64,000 nucleotides of DNA from Paragorgia papillata. Taxonomy: Eukaryota > Cnidaria > Anthozoa > Scleralcyonacea > Coralliidae. The position numbers and the translations under genes are program-made. Below are positions 11,801 to 20,354 of the stretch, in pieces. Numbering within the stretch: position 1 is the first letter of the stretch; each line of letters begins with the position of its first letter. The stretch is from NCBI GenBank assembly GCA_035771165.1, contig JAWNZC010000408.1, positions 434,001 through 498,000 on the forward strand, in the 5' to 3' direction. The notes beneath the pieces were generated by a model, which was given only the letters and a program-made list of their open reading frames with translations, had not been told where the DNA came from and made no database searches.

Positions 11801-14800
11801 TATACTGTATATATATATATATAATTATTCAAACAAACAAAGTGTTGTTTGCGAAATGTTGAAAAGTGCTCAATACCGTAAAGATAGAGCAAATATACTA
11901 TAAGTGGGCTTACCTCAAATGTTGAGGGTCACTACTGTCAGTTTCACGCTGGGCGATCTTCAGGTGGCTCAGATCGTCCAGCGTGAAACTGACAGTAGCA
12001 ACCATCAACATTTGAGGTAAGCCCACTTATAGTATACAGTACAGTATATATATATATATATTATATACCGGTATATATATATTATATATTATATATATAT
12101 ATGTATAGTTCAATCTACAGACACGGTGTTTCGCTGTACAACAGCTCATCAGTGTAGCTTGGAACAATCTGAATGAATTTCATCAATTACTTATACACAT
12201 GGGATTGTCGGTGACAACCGCATGTGGGACAACATCGGTGAAGTACATTCAGATAGCATGAAGTGCGCATTGGCCCAGAGTGCTCAAACTTCCACAAGGG
12301 TAGTGAGCGTTGCATTATCGCTAATAGGTACCCACGGCAACTTCACAGAGTGCTCAACAACACCGAAGTGAAGGAGCGTATATATATATATATATATATA
12401 TATAATTATATATATATATATAATCAGTGCTGGGATAATTTCTAGATTAAAGTTACAAAAGCAGTGTAAAACAATGCACAAACTAACTATAGATGAATGA
12501 ACAAAAAGGATAATAATTATATCATAGAATGGATTAGGGTACATACAGTCAATAAGACAGTCATTGTCCATTCAGTTTTATTAAGTAACCTTTCAAGCAG
12601 AGGTTTGTGATAATTTTTTCCATCCTATTTTCTTTTGCGAATTTTGCGAGATTTGGTCCATGGGAGTAGGGAGGCACTTTAAGAGTGAGAAATTATTGAT
12701 ATTTAGGTTGTGGGCCTCATCTTGATAATTCTACCAGTGTATTCAAGGTTCAGCCAACTACTCACAAGTTGGCCAATCATTGGTGGCGTCACAGCCAGTG
12801 GTGTGTTTCTGTTGCTTATAGCTGTTGCTGGAATTTATGGCACCATCAGGCATAATCAAATCATCTTGTTTTTTGTATCCTTTGAAGTAAAGATGTTGGT
12901 GACCTTTCCCTGCTTTACACTGTGTATTTATTTGCATATGGTTAATATTTTTCTTTCTCAAACTCATTACAGTAATAATGCATGAAAAAAATAAGTAATT
13001 AATTAATCAGTATTTAGAAATCGGAGGAAGATTATGGTCAAATTTAGCAAACTCTTAGGTCGATTTTCTCTCTTAAAATATACATCTGCAAGTGCAATGA
13101 ATTATTTTACTCGTACATGTGTAGGTCTCTTGAGCTAGCCTGGTTATCAAGATGGCTCATTTTCCTTCATCTCTAATAAACAGCTGGTGAAGGTATGCAG
13201 TCTCTGATGCCACTCTAGTTCTTTATAGGCTTGTACTGTATATACTTTTCCCACTTGGAAGAAATGTTGTGGATGAAATAACGTTAATTATGAAATGAAA
13301 ATTTGGCCATAACTTTTTTAGCTCTATTTGAAAGAACTATTAAAATGATGAAGAATGGCGTTCACACTTTTTCGATATCTCTTTCCATAAACATATGGCC
13401 AAATTTCCATTTCATAAACACTTTAAACTATGACATTTCTTTATAAACTGGTCACCTGGCTATTTTAGTCCCTTAAGGTAACTCCCTAGGGTATTATGAC
13501 TGTGTGTGAACTATCAGGAAATTAGTTTATTACGTCATCACGCGTAAAAATGCCTGAAAATAGACAGAGTGGGTGTTTACATGAGGCCGACCCGAACTCA
13601 GACCGGACTGATTTCAGGTCGGTTGTAGTGTTTTTACTAAGGTCGTTTTCATGAGTCCGGCCTGAGATTCAGGTCACGCCGGCCTAATCTCAGGTCACCT
13701 GCTACACGCGTAAAAACGCACAACTTGTTCACGGTTGTCAACAGGCGTGAACAATGTTGTGCTGCTCGCCGTGAACAATGTTGTGCTGCTCGCCGTGAAC
13801 AAGTTGTCAACAAGTTGTTCACTTATGGTTCGAACAACTTGTTCACGGATAAATCAACAGTCATGTCAAACAAGTTGTTCCAACAGCACATTTTTATAGC
13901 CAACAACGTTGTTCGCACATGATACAACATGTTGTAACAGCATGACGAAATAACAACGATGAACAACAATGTTACAACAATGGTGAACATGGTTGATGTA
14001 TCAACACGTTCTTCGGTTGTTACAACATGCGTGAACAACGGTTGTTGTTTCATCAAGCTGTAACAACTTGTTGAAACAATGATGAACAATGTTGTTCATT
14101 TATCAATGTTGTTCACACATGTCAACAAGTTGTTACAGCATTGTTCCGGCAACAATGCTGTAACAACTTGCGAGATTTTTACGCGTGTAGACCGAAGTGA
14201 AGCACTTTCACCTCTCAAACTCAATACGTTGTTTTAAATGAGATTGGTGTCAAATCCACATAAAATGATGATTCTCCGGTGGTCACGAGCTGTAAAGCAA
14301 TTGACACTATCCTTGAAGTAACAGCAAAACCAGGCCTACAGTATATAGTGAAATAAAAGTAGAGAAATAAAAGTAGCGTGCTGCGTAGGCAGTGTAGAAA
14401 CAACAATCGAAATATAGTAACTTAGGTTAGATATACTGCCGAAACAGAGAACGTAGGAATCTAACGTTTCGAGCGAAGGCCTTTCGGCCTCATGTAAACA
14501 AAAACTGAAATTAAAGCAAAATTCAGGCCGGTCCGAGTTCAGGCTGGCCTCATGTAAACACCCCCACAGATATCTTGCGTTTCTCTCGGTGAATCGTTTG
14601 TTGTCTTTAAGAAGAAGCTTTCTACTACTGGTTTTTTTTTTAAATGTTCTATTTAGACAAATTTTTCTCAATGTTAAAAAAACATGATATTGACAAAACC
14701 ATCTGAATAACCGCCCACATTTATTTCGTACTAAAATGTTTTGCGAAGCAATTTCCTCAAGACTGTAAACTATGAAAAAATTTCACTGAAGGAAACTTGA

Positions 14801-17800
14801 GAATTTTATCAACATACATCGCAAGGGAAAAAAGCCAGGCTACAATACCTTAAGTTCATTCATAGTCAATCGAAATATGGTCTGGAAACTCAGTCTTTGG
14901 TCTATCTTTTTGTTCGCCTTTATGCATTTTTGTGCACGGTCACTGAACACATTGTATTTTAGTATAATGAACGAATTGTCCAATAGCAACGTTTCAGTTC
15001 AATCACTCAACCGTGCTATTTAAATATTAATAAACCTAAAACAAAGGATGTACACGGTGTAAGGTACGGTTCAACATAAAATCCCAGCTCATTATAGGCG
15101 CTTTGAAGTTTGCCGAGTTTCCAGACCATATCTCGATTGACTATGGTTCATTATAGTCCAGAACGGTTTGGCATTATATCATAGAGATCATATAAATACT
15201 AGAGGGGGTATCCTATCTTAATTTCAGCCAACCGCGGGTAACCAATTGAACGCCGCCATCTTGGATTTTTTTGGAGGCAAACATTGGGCGCGTTGGTTGG
15301 CAAAGGACTGGGGCTAGTACATTTGCCAACCAATTGACTGAAATATCATAGTAAATTTTCCCGCCAATGCCCCCTCTAGTATTTATATGATCTCTATGCA
15401 TTATATAGCAACTGTAGGGAGCCACACCAGTAGCCATGCATAGTAAATTTAATAACTAATCTTATTAATCTAGAGTCCGGTCATTACGGAGAAATATCAG
15501 ACCGAGTTCGTAGAGCCATAGTTAATCGAAATATGGTCTGGAAACTCAGCTAAAGTCTTTGGTCTATCTTTTTGTTCGCCTTTATGCATTTTTGTGCACG
15601 GTGCACGGTCACTGAACACATTGTATTTTAGTATAATGAACGAATTGTCCAATAGTAATGTTTCAGTGCAATCACTCAACCGTGCTATTTAAATATTAAT
15701 AAACCTAAAACAAAGGATGTGCACGGTGTGAGGTACGGTTCAACATAAAATCACAGCTCATTATAGGCGCTTTGAATGAAGTTTGCCGAGTTTCCAGACC
15801 ATATCTCGATTGATTATGGTAGAGCGAGGTTCGCACATAAAAGACCGAGGTCCGATATTTTTCCGTGATAACCAAGCAGTCGAGGTTAAGAAGTTTATTA
15901 TATGGCTTTTTGAAACAACATACCTTACATTACCTACATATCTGATACGTACTTATAGCGTGACGTCAAGCGTGTGACATAGACTCATTGTTTTCAATGT
16001 TGTTGCTCTTGTTATCGCTTTCGGAATCCTAAAATTCACTTCTAGATTGCTCATCGTCCGACTCCTACATACGTGATTTAGTCCTTAGGTTATTGAATTC
16101 ACAAAATTTTCGCGGTTTTTTTTCGCTGTAACTTTTTCGGTCGATTAAGGAAAATAATCGACCGGCATCACCGCATGCGACGCGTCTCAGAACATACGAT
16201 TTCAACGGAAGTAACGTGTGCCATATATATAATTTCTAGATAATAATTGTAAAAATAAAATACTAAGTATAAATATAGGTGGTGGACGTAATGACCACTA
16301 ACTAATAACCGAGAGTGAGGTCTTTACGGTAAAATATTAAACCGAGGTCTTGCTGTACTTACCGCGCGATAGCGAGGCTAATACGCTCAAACGGTCGAGG
16401 TTATTAAGTAGTTTATTATATAGCACTTTTTATTTCAAAATCAATCTTGTATTTCTTAGTCTTCGCTTCCTTTAACTTCGTCAAAACACCGAACTAGCGT
16501 TATTTTCTTCTGTTTCTTACTTTCTTTCTCGTCTGGATACTAGAATTTACTTTTATAATGTTCATCGTCGTCTATTTCATCTATTTTCGCCGTTTTTCGG
16601 CAATAAAAGTTTCTTATTAGGATTTTTTGTTTGTTTCCAATCGTAGGGCATTAACAATTACGGAGAAATCTCGCCCCGTCAGCAACCAATCACAGCGCGT
16701 GATTTTACCGGAAGTAATCCGTGTCATATAATAAATAGTTATAAGGTTAGATATACTGCTGAAAAAGAAAACGTAGTACAACTACGAAACCTGTTTCTCT
16801 CGTTTTAACACGTTTCTGCATTTTAACACGTTTCTCTCTGACGAAGGGCCTTCGCTCGAAACGTTAGACTCCTACATTCTCTGTTTCGACAGTATATCTA
16901 ACCTTACTATATTTCGATTTTTGTTTCAACACTGCCTACGCAGCACGCTACTTTTATTTCACTGTTTGAATCATTGTTCCTTGACAGTTTATAGTACATG
17001 ATCATCCTCATTGTTATCTTTATACTTCTGTTTGCTTTTTCCTGCGCTGCACTGGCAATATCTCATGAGTATGCACATCGATTACTGTTGAATGGTTGGG
17101 AAAATCTTGATAATAAAACCAAATTGAAACTGGAAAATTTTGGAGATTGTTGTGGGTTTGATAAAAGAGAAAAAGACAGCAGGTATCCCTGTCACAGCCG
17201 AAACAGAAAAGAGGTAAGTACTTCAGAGGTAAAATTTATCTGAATGATATACACGGAAATTTATCTTGATATTTGTCATAAAGATGGTTAGTTTACAGTT
17301 TTATGAAATAACATTTTGTGGTATTACGGAAAATAACACGCACGCGGTGATTGGTTAAAACCGTGTTATTAAGGGGTGGGGGCTAATCATCCTTACTCGC
17401 AGCCAGCGGCTGAATCATGCCAAGGACGAAGATCAACCTGGACGTGTCGAGGCATATCAAAGGCGCTCCAACCAGCTGCCAACGGATCACAGCTATTATA
17501 AGATGTAGGTGTTGATTTTATAGAGGGAGGAAAACCAGAGAACCCGGCGAAAAACCCTCGAAGCACAGGAAAGATCAACTACAACTCTACTCACATGAGT
17601 TCCAAGCTGGACAACGGAGTCATTCCCAAGCGGTCACCCATCCAAGTATACTAACCCCATCTAACCGGGCTTAACTTTTGGTGGGAGGCAGCACGCTAAC
17701 AGCACACCCCACCCGTGCTCTATAACTCTATCGAAAACATGGGAAAATTACGCCATTCAGTACACCATCATTCTAAATAAAACTGTACAGAAACACCATT

Positions 17801-20354
17801 ATATGTTATCCAATACGCCATCCATGGACAGTAAGGATAATTTACTGCATTTTCTCGTTTTCCCAAACTTCCACTCGGGTCTCCCACCCCTAGAAAATAT
17901 GTCCCCTCCATGCAATCGGAGATTTGTTTCCTCCCCCGCAAAAAAGCATACGAAAGTCTTAACAAAGCAAAATCGATTTCTTCATTAGGCTTCTCTTCCC
18001 GAAAATAACCTAAACGTTTTTTTCAAGTTCAAAATACTGACAGAAAGCCGATATCATTTGGTTTCAGAAATAGCTTCTTGGTTTCTGAGCTTACGGCGTA
18101 CGTTTTACGATAAAGTAAAACGTGTTCTTGAAGGGGGACAAATTTCCTAAGACATATATGCTGTATCTCTCCCCGAGCCTGAAGGCCATATGGTGGGTGA
18201 CAAATTTCTTGTAGCATCCTGGAATTTTTTATTGCTGGTCACAGCGAATCCTATAACATATAATAGAGGCATATCCAATAGCGAAGCGCACAGGTGACGT
18301 CGAATCCATGTTTGTCTGAGTTTATAATTTATTCTTGCATTTCCAACAAAAGAAAATGGATCATTAGAAACCCTCATGATTCAATTTCGGTTTGTTTGTC
18401 TGAGTTTTTCCGGTCTGTAAATAGTAACTGTGCGCTTCGCTATTTATATAGAGATCACTGTATAGAAATCTTTATCAGTAATTTTTCATTCCGTGATTTT
18501 TTCAATGTTTTTCTTTTAGTTACCAACATGCTGTAATACGACTTTGAGCTGTAAAGGATGTTCTGCATGCTACAACTATCTTGTGACGCATGGCCTCGAC
18601 ACAATAAAGAATGGAATTGGAGGAGTTGGAATGTTTTTTAGTTTTACTTTGGTATGCGTTGCATGTGTACATAAAATGTAAAAAAGTTAATATTACCAAA
18701 GCCGATGATCTAGGGCACGGAGCCAGAATAATGCGTAAGGGAATTACGTCCAAAACATTAACGAATCCATCAGGAAGCTAAGAGTGACTGTGTCGGTAGC
18801 CTGCGTGCAGCCTCTACCCGATTTCGCCGCACGCAGGTTACGGTGTCGCAGGGCTGCAAATTACTGTCGGACATCGGACAATGTCCGACCAAATTTGGCA
18901 AATGTCAGAACAAAACCAAATTGTCATCGGACATAGTGTCCGTGCAAATAAAATATATTGTCTGATCAAGAAATTCGGCTTCATGCTGTTGAAAGAGAAA
19001 CTTCTCTTTTTGAGAGAAAATACCGATTTCCATTCGTAATTCTATCGACTAGATTGAGCATGTTTGAATTTTAAGTCTTCCGTAACTGAATCGGCTTCTG
19101 AGAGAAACTGATAGTATTTAATTACTCTGGTACCAAGGAGTTAATTAAAACAATATATAAGTATAAAGCCCTAATCAAACGAAAACGCAAGTCACCAAAG
19201 AGTTAATTAAAACAATATATAAGTATAAAGCCCTAGTCAAACGAGAACGCAAGTCATCGCAAGTTGGCAGTCACGCTATCTCAGCCAGCCGCTCTGAATA
19301 GTTTCCCGAAAATATCATGTACCGTGACAAAGTTAAAACTTGTTTAAAACACTCATGAAACCTTTATTTTGTTAATTTGGGTGTTCAAACGACCGCCACA
19401 GAAATTCTGATTGCCAACTTGCGATGACTTGCGTCCTCGTTTGATTAGGGCTTAACACACGCGCGCGACGCTAAACAGACGAGTCAGACGACCGCCACGG
19501 AAACCGGCTTTATATCATGAACTAGTGCGATGCTCTGACCACTGAGCTACGAATGCCATTGCCGAGAGCTTAGCTACGAGTTTAGTATATATTAAGAAAG
19601 CAGAGTACGTACTACATGCGCGTGTAGTGTTTTGGATTGAGCAATGTAGAAACTAAGGTGGTAAATGATGAGATTAAGTCATTTGCTATTTTCACAATCG
19701 ATCAGTAATAAAAAAATTAAAGGGTAAGAGCAACAAAAATTATAAGTACACATTTTTGAATTTCTGATTAACAAACCGTCAACAAAATACAAGTAAACAA
19801 AACAACTCTTGTGCCAAACGACATCACTAATTTCGACAAAAGACAATCTTGCTTTTCGCCATCTTGTTGTAAGACCTTGCCCAATTAACTGACGTCACAA
19901 GCTGGGTAAACATGATGAAAATTATTCTTCTGGCAGCTGAATTTCTGTGGTATGCTTTTAAAGTGTTGTGGTTTAATTAAGAATGAAAATCATCTAAAAT
20001 GACTTTCAGACTTATATATGTGAAAGTATGGCTAACTAAAGTTTTCGCTTTACCCAGCTTGTGACGTCACGTGCATATAAAAAATGTATCCAAGATGGCA
20101 GATACTGATTCAGATTAGCAACTTTAAAAGCGCAATTGATTTGCTTTATTGGAATACTTTGGGTCTAAATAACACAGTAGATTGTATGGTTGCTTTTGAA
20201 ATTTTTGGTTTTTGTTGCCCATACCCTTTAATTAATGATCTAACATTTATTTAACTTTTTGATGAATTTCTTTTTCTAGTTTGTCGGAGTAGTACTGGCA
20301 TTCAGATACAGACATCTAAAGGATCCTCGAGCAAACCCAAGTGCTTTCCTGTGA
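8793..20354 (+). CDS. TSPAN31-like: Tetraspanin, TSPAN13/31 group (5 coding exons, complete)
   Basis: Four-pass membrane protein of 218 residues; human TSPAN31 has 210. Tetraspanins organise membrane microdomains by lateral association with partner proteins; the partner of this subgroup is not evident from sequence. Exons: 8793-8855, 12707-12874, 16995-17213, 18520-18651, 20280-20354, all joined in phase 0 with GT/AG borders. Visible features are TM1 split by intron 1 (LNVVYI then VVGLILIIL), TM2 (VFLLLIAVAG), TM3 (YMIILIVIFILLFAFSC), a large extracellular loop with the diagnostic CCG triplet (FGDCCGF) and further cysteines (PTCC, SCKGCSAC), TM4 (GGVGMFFSF..FVGVVLAF), and the subgroup's C-terminus KDPRANPSAFL. 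That C-terminus makes the assignment firm. The introns are full of MITEs. A possible poly(A) signal ATTAAA lies at 20398. TSPAN13 and TSPAN31 cannot be told apart here and may be co-orthologues. Confidence 0.93.
9248..10473. mobile_element. DNA element with CACCTATCATCATCTTCCA termini
   Basis: The left end CACCTATCATCATCTTCCA and the right end (complement of CACCTATTATCATCTTCCA) are inverted repeats, each followed inward by C- or G-rich blocks and AAATTTGC.CC. Contains the foldback 9752-10004. No transposase ORF. Lies in tetraspanin intron 1. Confidence 0.6.
9752..10004. repeat. Long palindromic foldback
   Basis: Left arm starts CTACCATTTG and right arm ends CAAATGGTAG. The arms are about 110 bp with scattered mismatches (AAGCTTGAAGC / GCTTCAAGCTT; GCATTTGTT on both sides). 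Confidence 0.75.
10536..11590. repeat. Long inverted repeat (about 200-bp arms)
   Basis: The segment from about 10536 (AACTTGATGTAAGTTAAAAT) is repeated in reverse complement up to 11590. The shared stretch includes ACCTACCTGCAAAC..GGGGCCT and AAACATGCATTTAA. ORFs inside read through the arms and are not genes. Confidence 0.7.
11894..12036. repeat. Large hairpin, about 68-bp arms
   Basis: Left TATACTATAAGTGGGCTTAC through TCAGTTTCACGCTGG; the right half is the complement, ending AGTATA at 12036. Only a few mismatches near the centre and at about 11925. Adjacent to AT microsatellites. Confidence 0.85.
12106..12380 (-). mobile_element. Hammerhead-ribozyme repeat, copy A (retrozyme-like)
   Basis: A roughly 275-bp unit with (TA)n on both sides, 90% or more identical by eye to the units at 61474 and 61768. 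It begins (plus strand) AGTTCAATCTACAG and ends CACCGAAGTGAAGGAGCG. It carries a self-cleaving ribozyme on the minus strand (12115-12157). Metazoan retrozymes are non-coding, few-hundred-bp, often tandem units with such ribozymes, mobilised through circular RNA; that this is one is inferred from architecture. Lies in tetraspanin intron 1. Confidence 0.75.
12115..12157 (-). ncRNA. Type I hammerhead ribozyme, minimal stem III (intact)
   Basis: Read on the minus strand: stem I CTACA, core CTGATGA, stem II GCTGT/ACAGC with loop TGT, core GAAA, stem III CAC/GTG around a single C, cleavage triplet GTC, then stem I partner TGTAG. Every conserved core base is present. Stem I gains three more pairs outside one mismatch (CAA/TTG). 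A stem III this short is characteristic of hammerheads that work as dimers. Confidence 0.88.
12707..12874 (+). CDS. TSPAN31-like: Tetraspanin exon 2 (TM1 end, small loop, TM2)
   Basis: Acceptor GATATTTAG, donor GTATCC at 12875. Encodes 56 residues including IIGGVTASGVFLLLIAVAG and ending NQIILFF, which continues into YMIIL of the next exon exactly as in vertebrate TSPAN31. Confidence 0.92.
13571..14563. mobile_element. GGGTGTTTACATGAGGCC MITE
   Basis: The termini GGGTGTTTACATGAGGCC and its exact complement are at the two ends. The subterminal zone repeats the words CCGACCCGAACTCAGACCGG and CAGGTCGG. It has been invaded by the element 13702-14190 and by a copy of the GAAACGTT repeat near 14380-14490. 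A partial relative lies at 23410-23740. Confidence 0.65.
13702..14190. mobile_element. Word-type MITE (TACACGCGTAAAAA; TTGTTCA words)
   Basis: Ends CTACACGCGTAAAAA and TTTTTACGCGTGTAG. The interior is almost entirely permutations of AACAACTTGTTG, TTGTTCAC, CAATGTTGTT and their complements, with a short direct triplication (GAACAATGTTGTGCTGCTCG). A close second copy is at 54875-55444, and a variant with other words is at about 41150-41951. Encodes nothing. Confidence 0.75.
14861..15145. mobile_element. CATAG-MITE copy 1 with 7-bp target duplication
   Basis: The termini CATAGTCAATCGAAATATGG and the complement of CATAGTCAATCGAGATATGG frame 285 bp. The direct repeat GTTCATT flanks both ends (14854-14860 and 15146-15152). 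The interior includes TTTTGTGCACGGTCACTGAA and has no ORF. Confidence 0.88.
15180..15398. mobile_element. CATAGAGATC MITE with 8-bp target duplication
   Basis: 219 bp with 29-bp inverted termini beginning CATAGAGATCATATAAATAC. The perfect direct repeat CATTATAT lies at 15172-15179 and 15399-15406. Its first five bases match the neighbouring CATAG-MITEs, but the rest differs. An 8-bp duplication fits hAT or related superfamilies. Confidence 0.85.
15517..15818. mobile_element. CATAG-MITE copy 2 with 7-bp target duplication
   Basis: Same family as 14861-15145, 302 bp, flanked by GTAGAGC at 15510-15516 and 15819-15825. It inserted into another repeat whose sequence (CCGAGTTCG..GAGGTTCGC) resumes on the other side. 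Confidence 0.88.
16745..16960. repeat. GAAACGTT dispersed repeat
   Basis: Copy of a family containing GGTTAGATATACTGCCGAAA, TTCGCTCGAAACGTTAGACT and GCGTGCTGCGTAGGCAGTGT. Other copies lie at about 14370-14490, 41945-42100, 47660-47870 and 53445-53545, often in head-to-head arrangement. This copy carries a hammerhead-like core (CTGACGAA..GAAAC), discussed in the findings. Confidence 0.6.
16995..17213 (+). CDS. TSPAN31-like: Tetraspanin exon 3 (TM3 and CCG loop)
   Basis: Acceptor TTTATAG, donor GTAAGT. Encodes 73 residues: TM3, then the first part of the large extracellular loop with the CCG motif. Confidence 0.92.
17395..17725 (-). mobile_element. 5S-rRNA-derived SINE (SINE3-like)
   Basis: On the minus strand the head (about 17610-17725) reads like 5S rRNA: AAGTTAAGCCCGG corresponds to box A, and TACTTGGATGGGTGACCGC followed by TTGGGAA corresponds to the box C region of the internal pol III promoter. 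A non-5S body follows. It sits antisense in tetraspanin intron 3. A 5S head on a roughly 300-bp repeat is the signature of SINE3 elements. No matching LINE tail was identified. Confidence 0.65.
18520..18651 (+). CDS. TSPAN31-like: Tetraspanin exon 4 (cysteine-rich loop, TM4 start)
   Basis: Acceptor TTCTTTTAG, donor GTATGC. Encodes 44 residues with six loop cysteines and the GIGGVGMFFSFT start of TM4. Confidence 0.9.
18801..18960. repeat. GTCGGACAT word repeat
   Basis: Starts near CAGGGCTGCAAATTACTG and contains iterated GTCGGACATCGGACAATGTC-type words in both orientations. CAGGG is a common hAT terminus. No opposite end was found, so it may be a solo fragment. Confidence 0.35.
19137..19257 (+). 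repeat. Tandem duplication of about 64 bp
   Basis: AGTTAATTAAAACAATATAT..AACGCAAGTCA occurs twice in direct succession with two or three substitutions. The second copy includes the left end of the MITE at 19228. Confidence 0.75.
19228..19452. mobile_element. AAGCCCTAATCAAACGA MITE
   Basis: Inverted termini of about 45 bp (AAGCCCTARTCAAACGAG, CAAGTCATCGCAAGTTGGCA) face each other across 225 bp. The left terminus is tandemly duplicated upstream. Confidence 0.7.
19521..19556 (-). pseudogene. tRNA-Thr(AGT)-like 5' half
   Basis: The minus strand reads GCATTCG, TA, a perfect D-arm (GCTC AGTGGTCA GAGC), then A, TCGCA and the loop CTAGTTC with anticodon AGT. The 3' half of the anticodon stem and the T-arm/box B are missing. 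It is a truncated tRNA copy or the head of a tRNA-derived SINE, not a working tRNA. Confidence 0.65.
19721..20227. mobile_element. TTAA-flanked foldback element A
   Basis: AGGGTA..at the left and TACCCT at the right, each flanked by TTAA (19717-19720, 20228-20231). Subterminal arms include GCCATCTTGTTGTAA and GACGTCACAAGCTGGGTAAA against its complement. Same family as 47998-48488. It lies immediately upstream of tetraspanin exon 5 (about 50 bp). Confidence 0.7.
20280..20354 (+). CDS. TSPAN31-like: Tetraspanin exon 5 (C-terminus)
   Basis: Acceptor TTTCTTTTTCTAG. Encodes the end of TM4 and the cytosolic tail FRYRHLKDPRANPSAFL, then TGA. Confidence 0.95.
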   Translation, partial: FVGVVLAFRYRHLKDPRANPSAFL

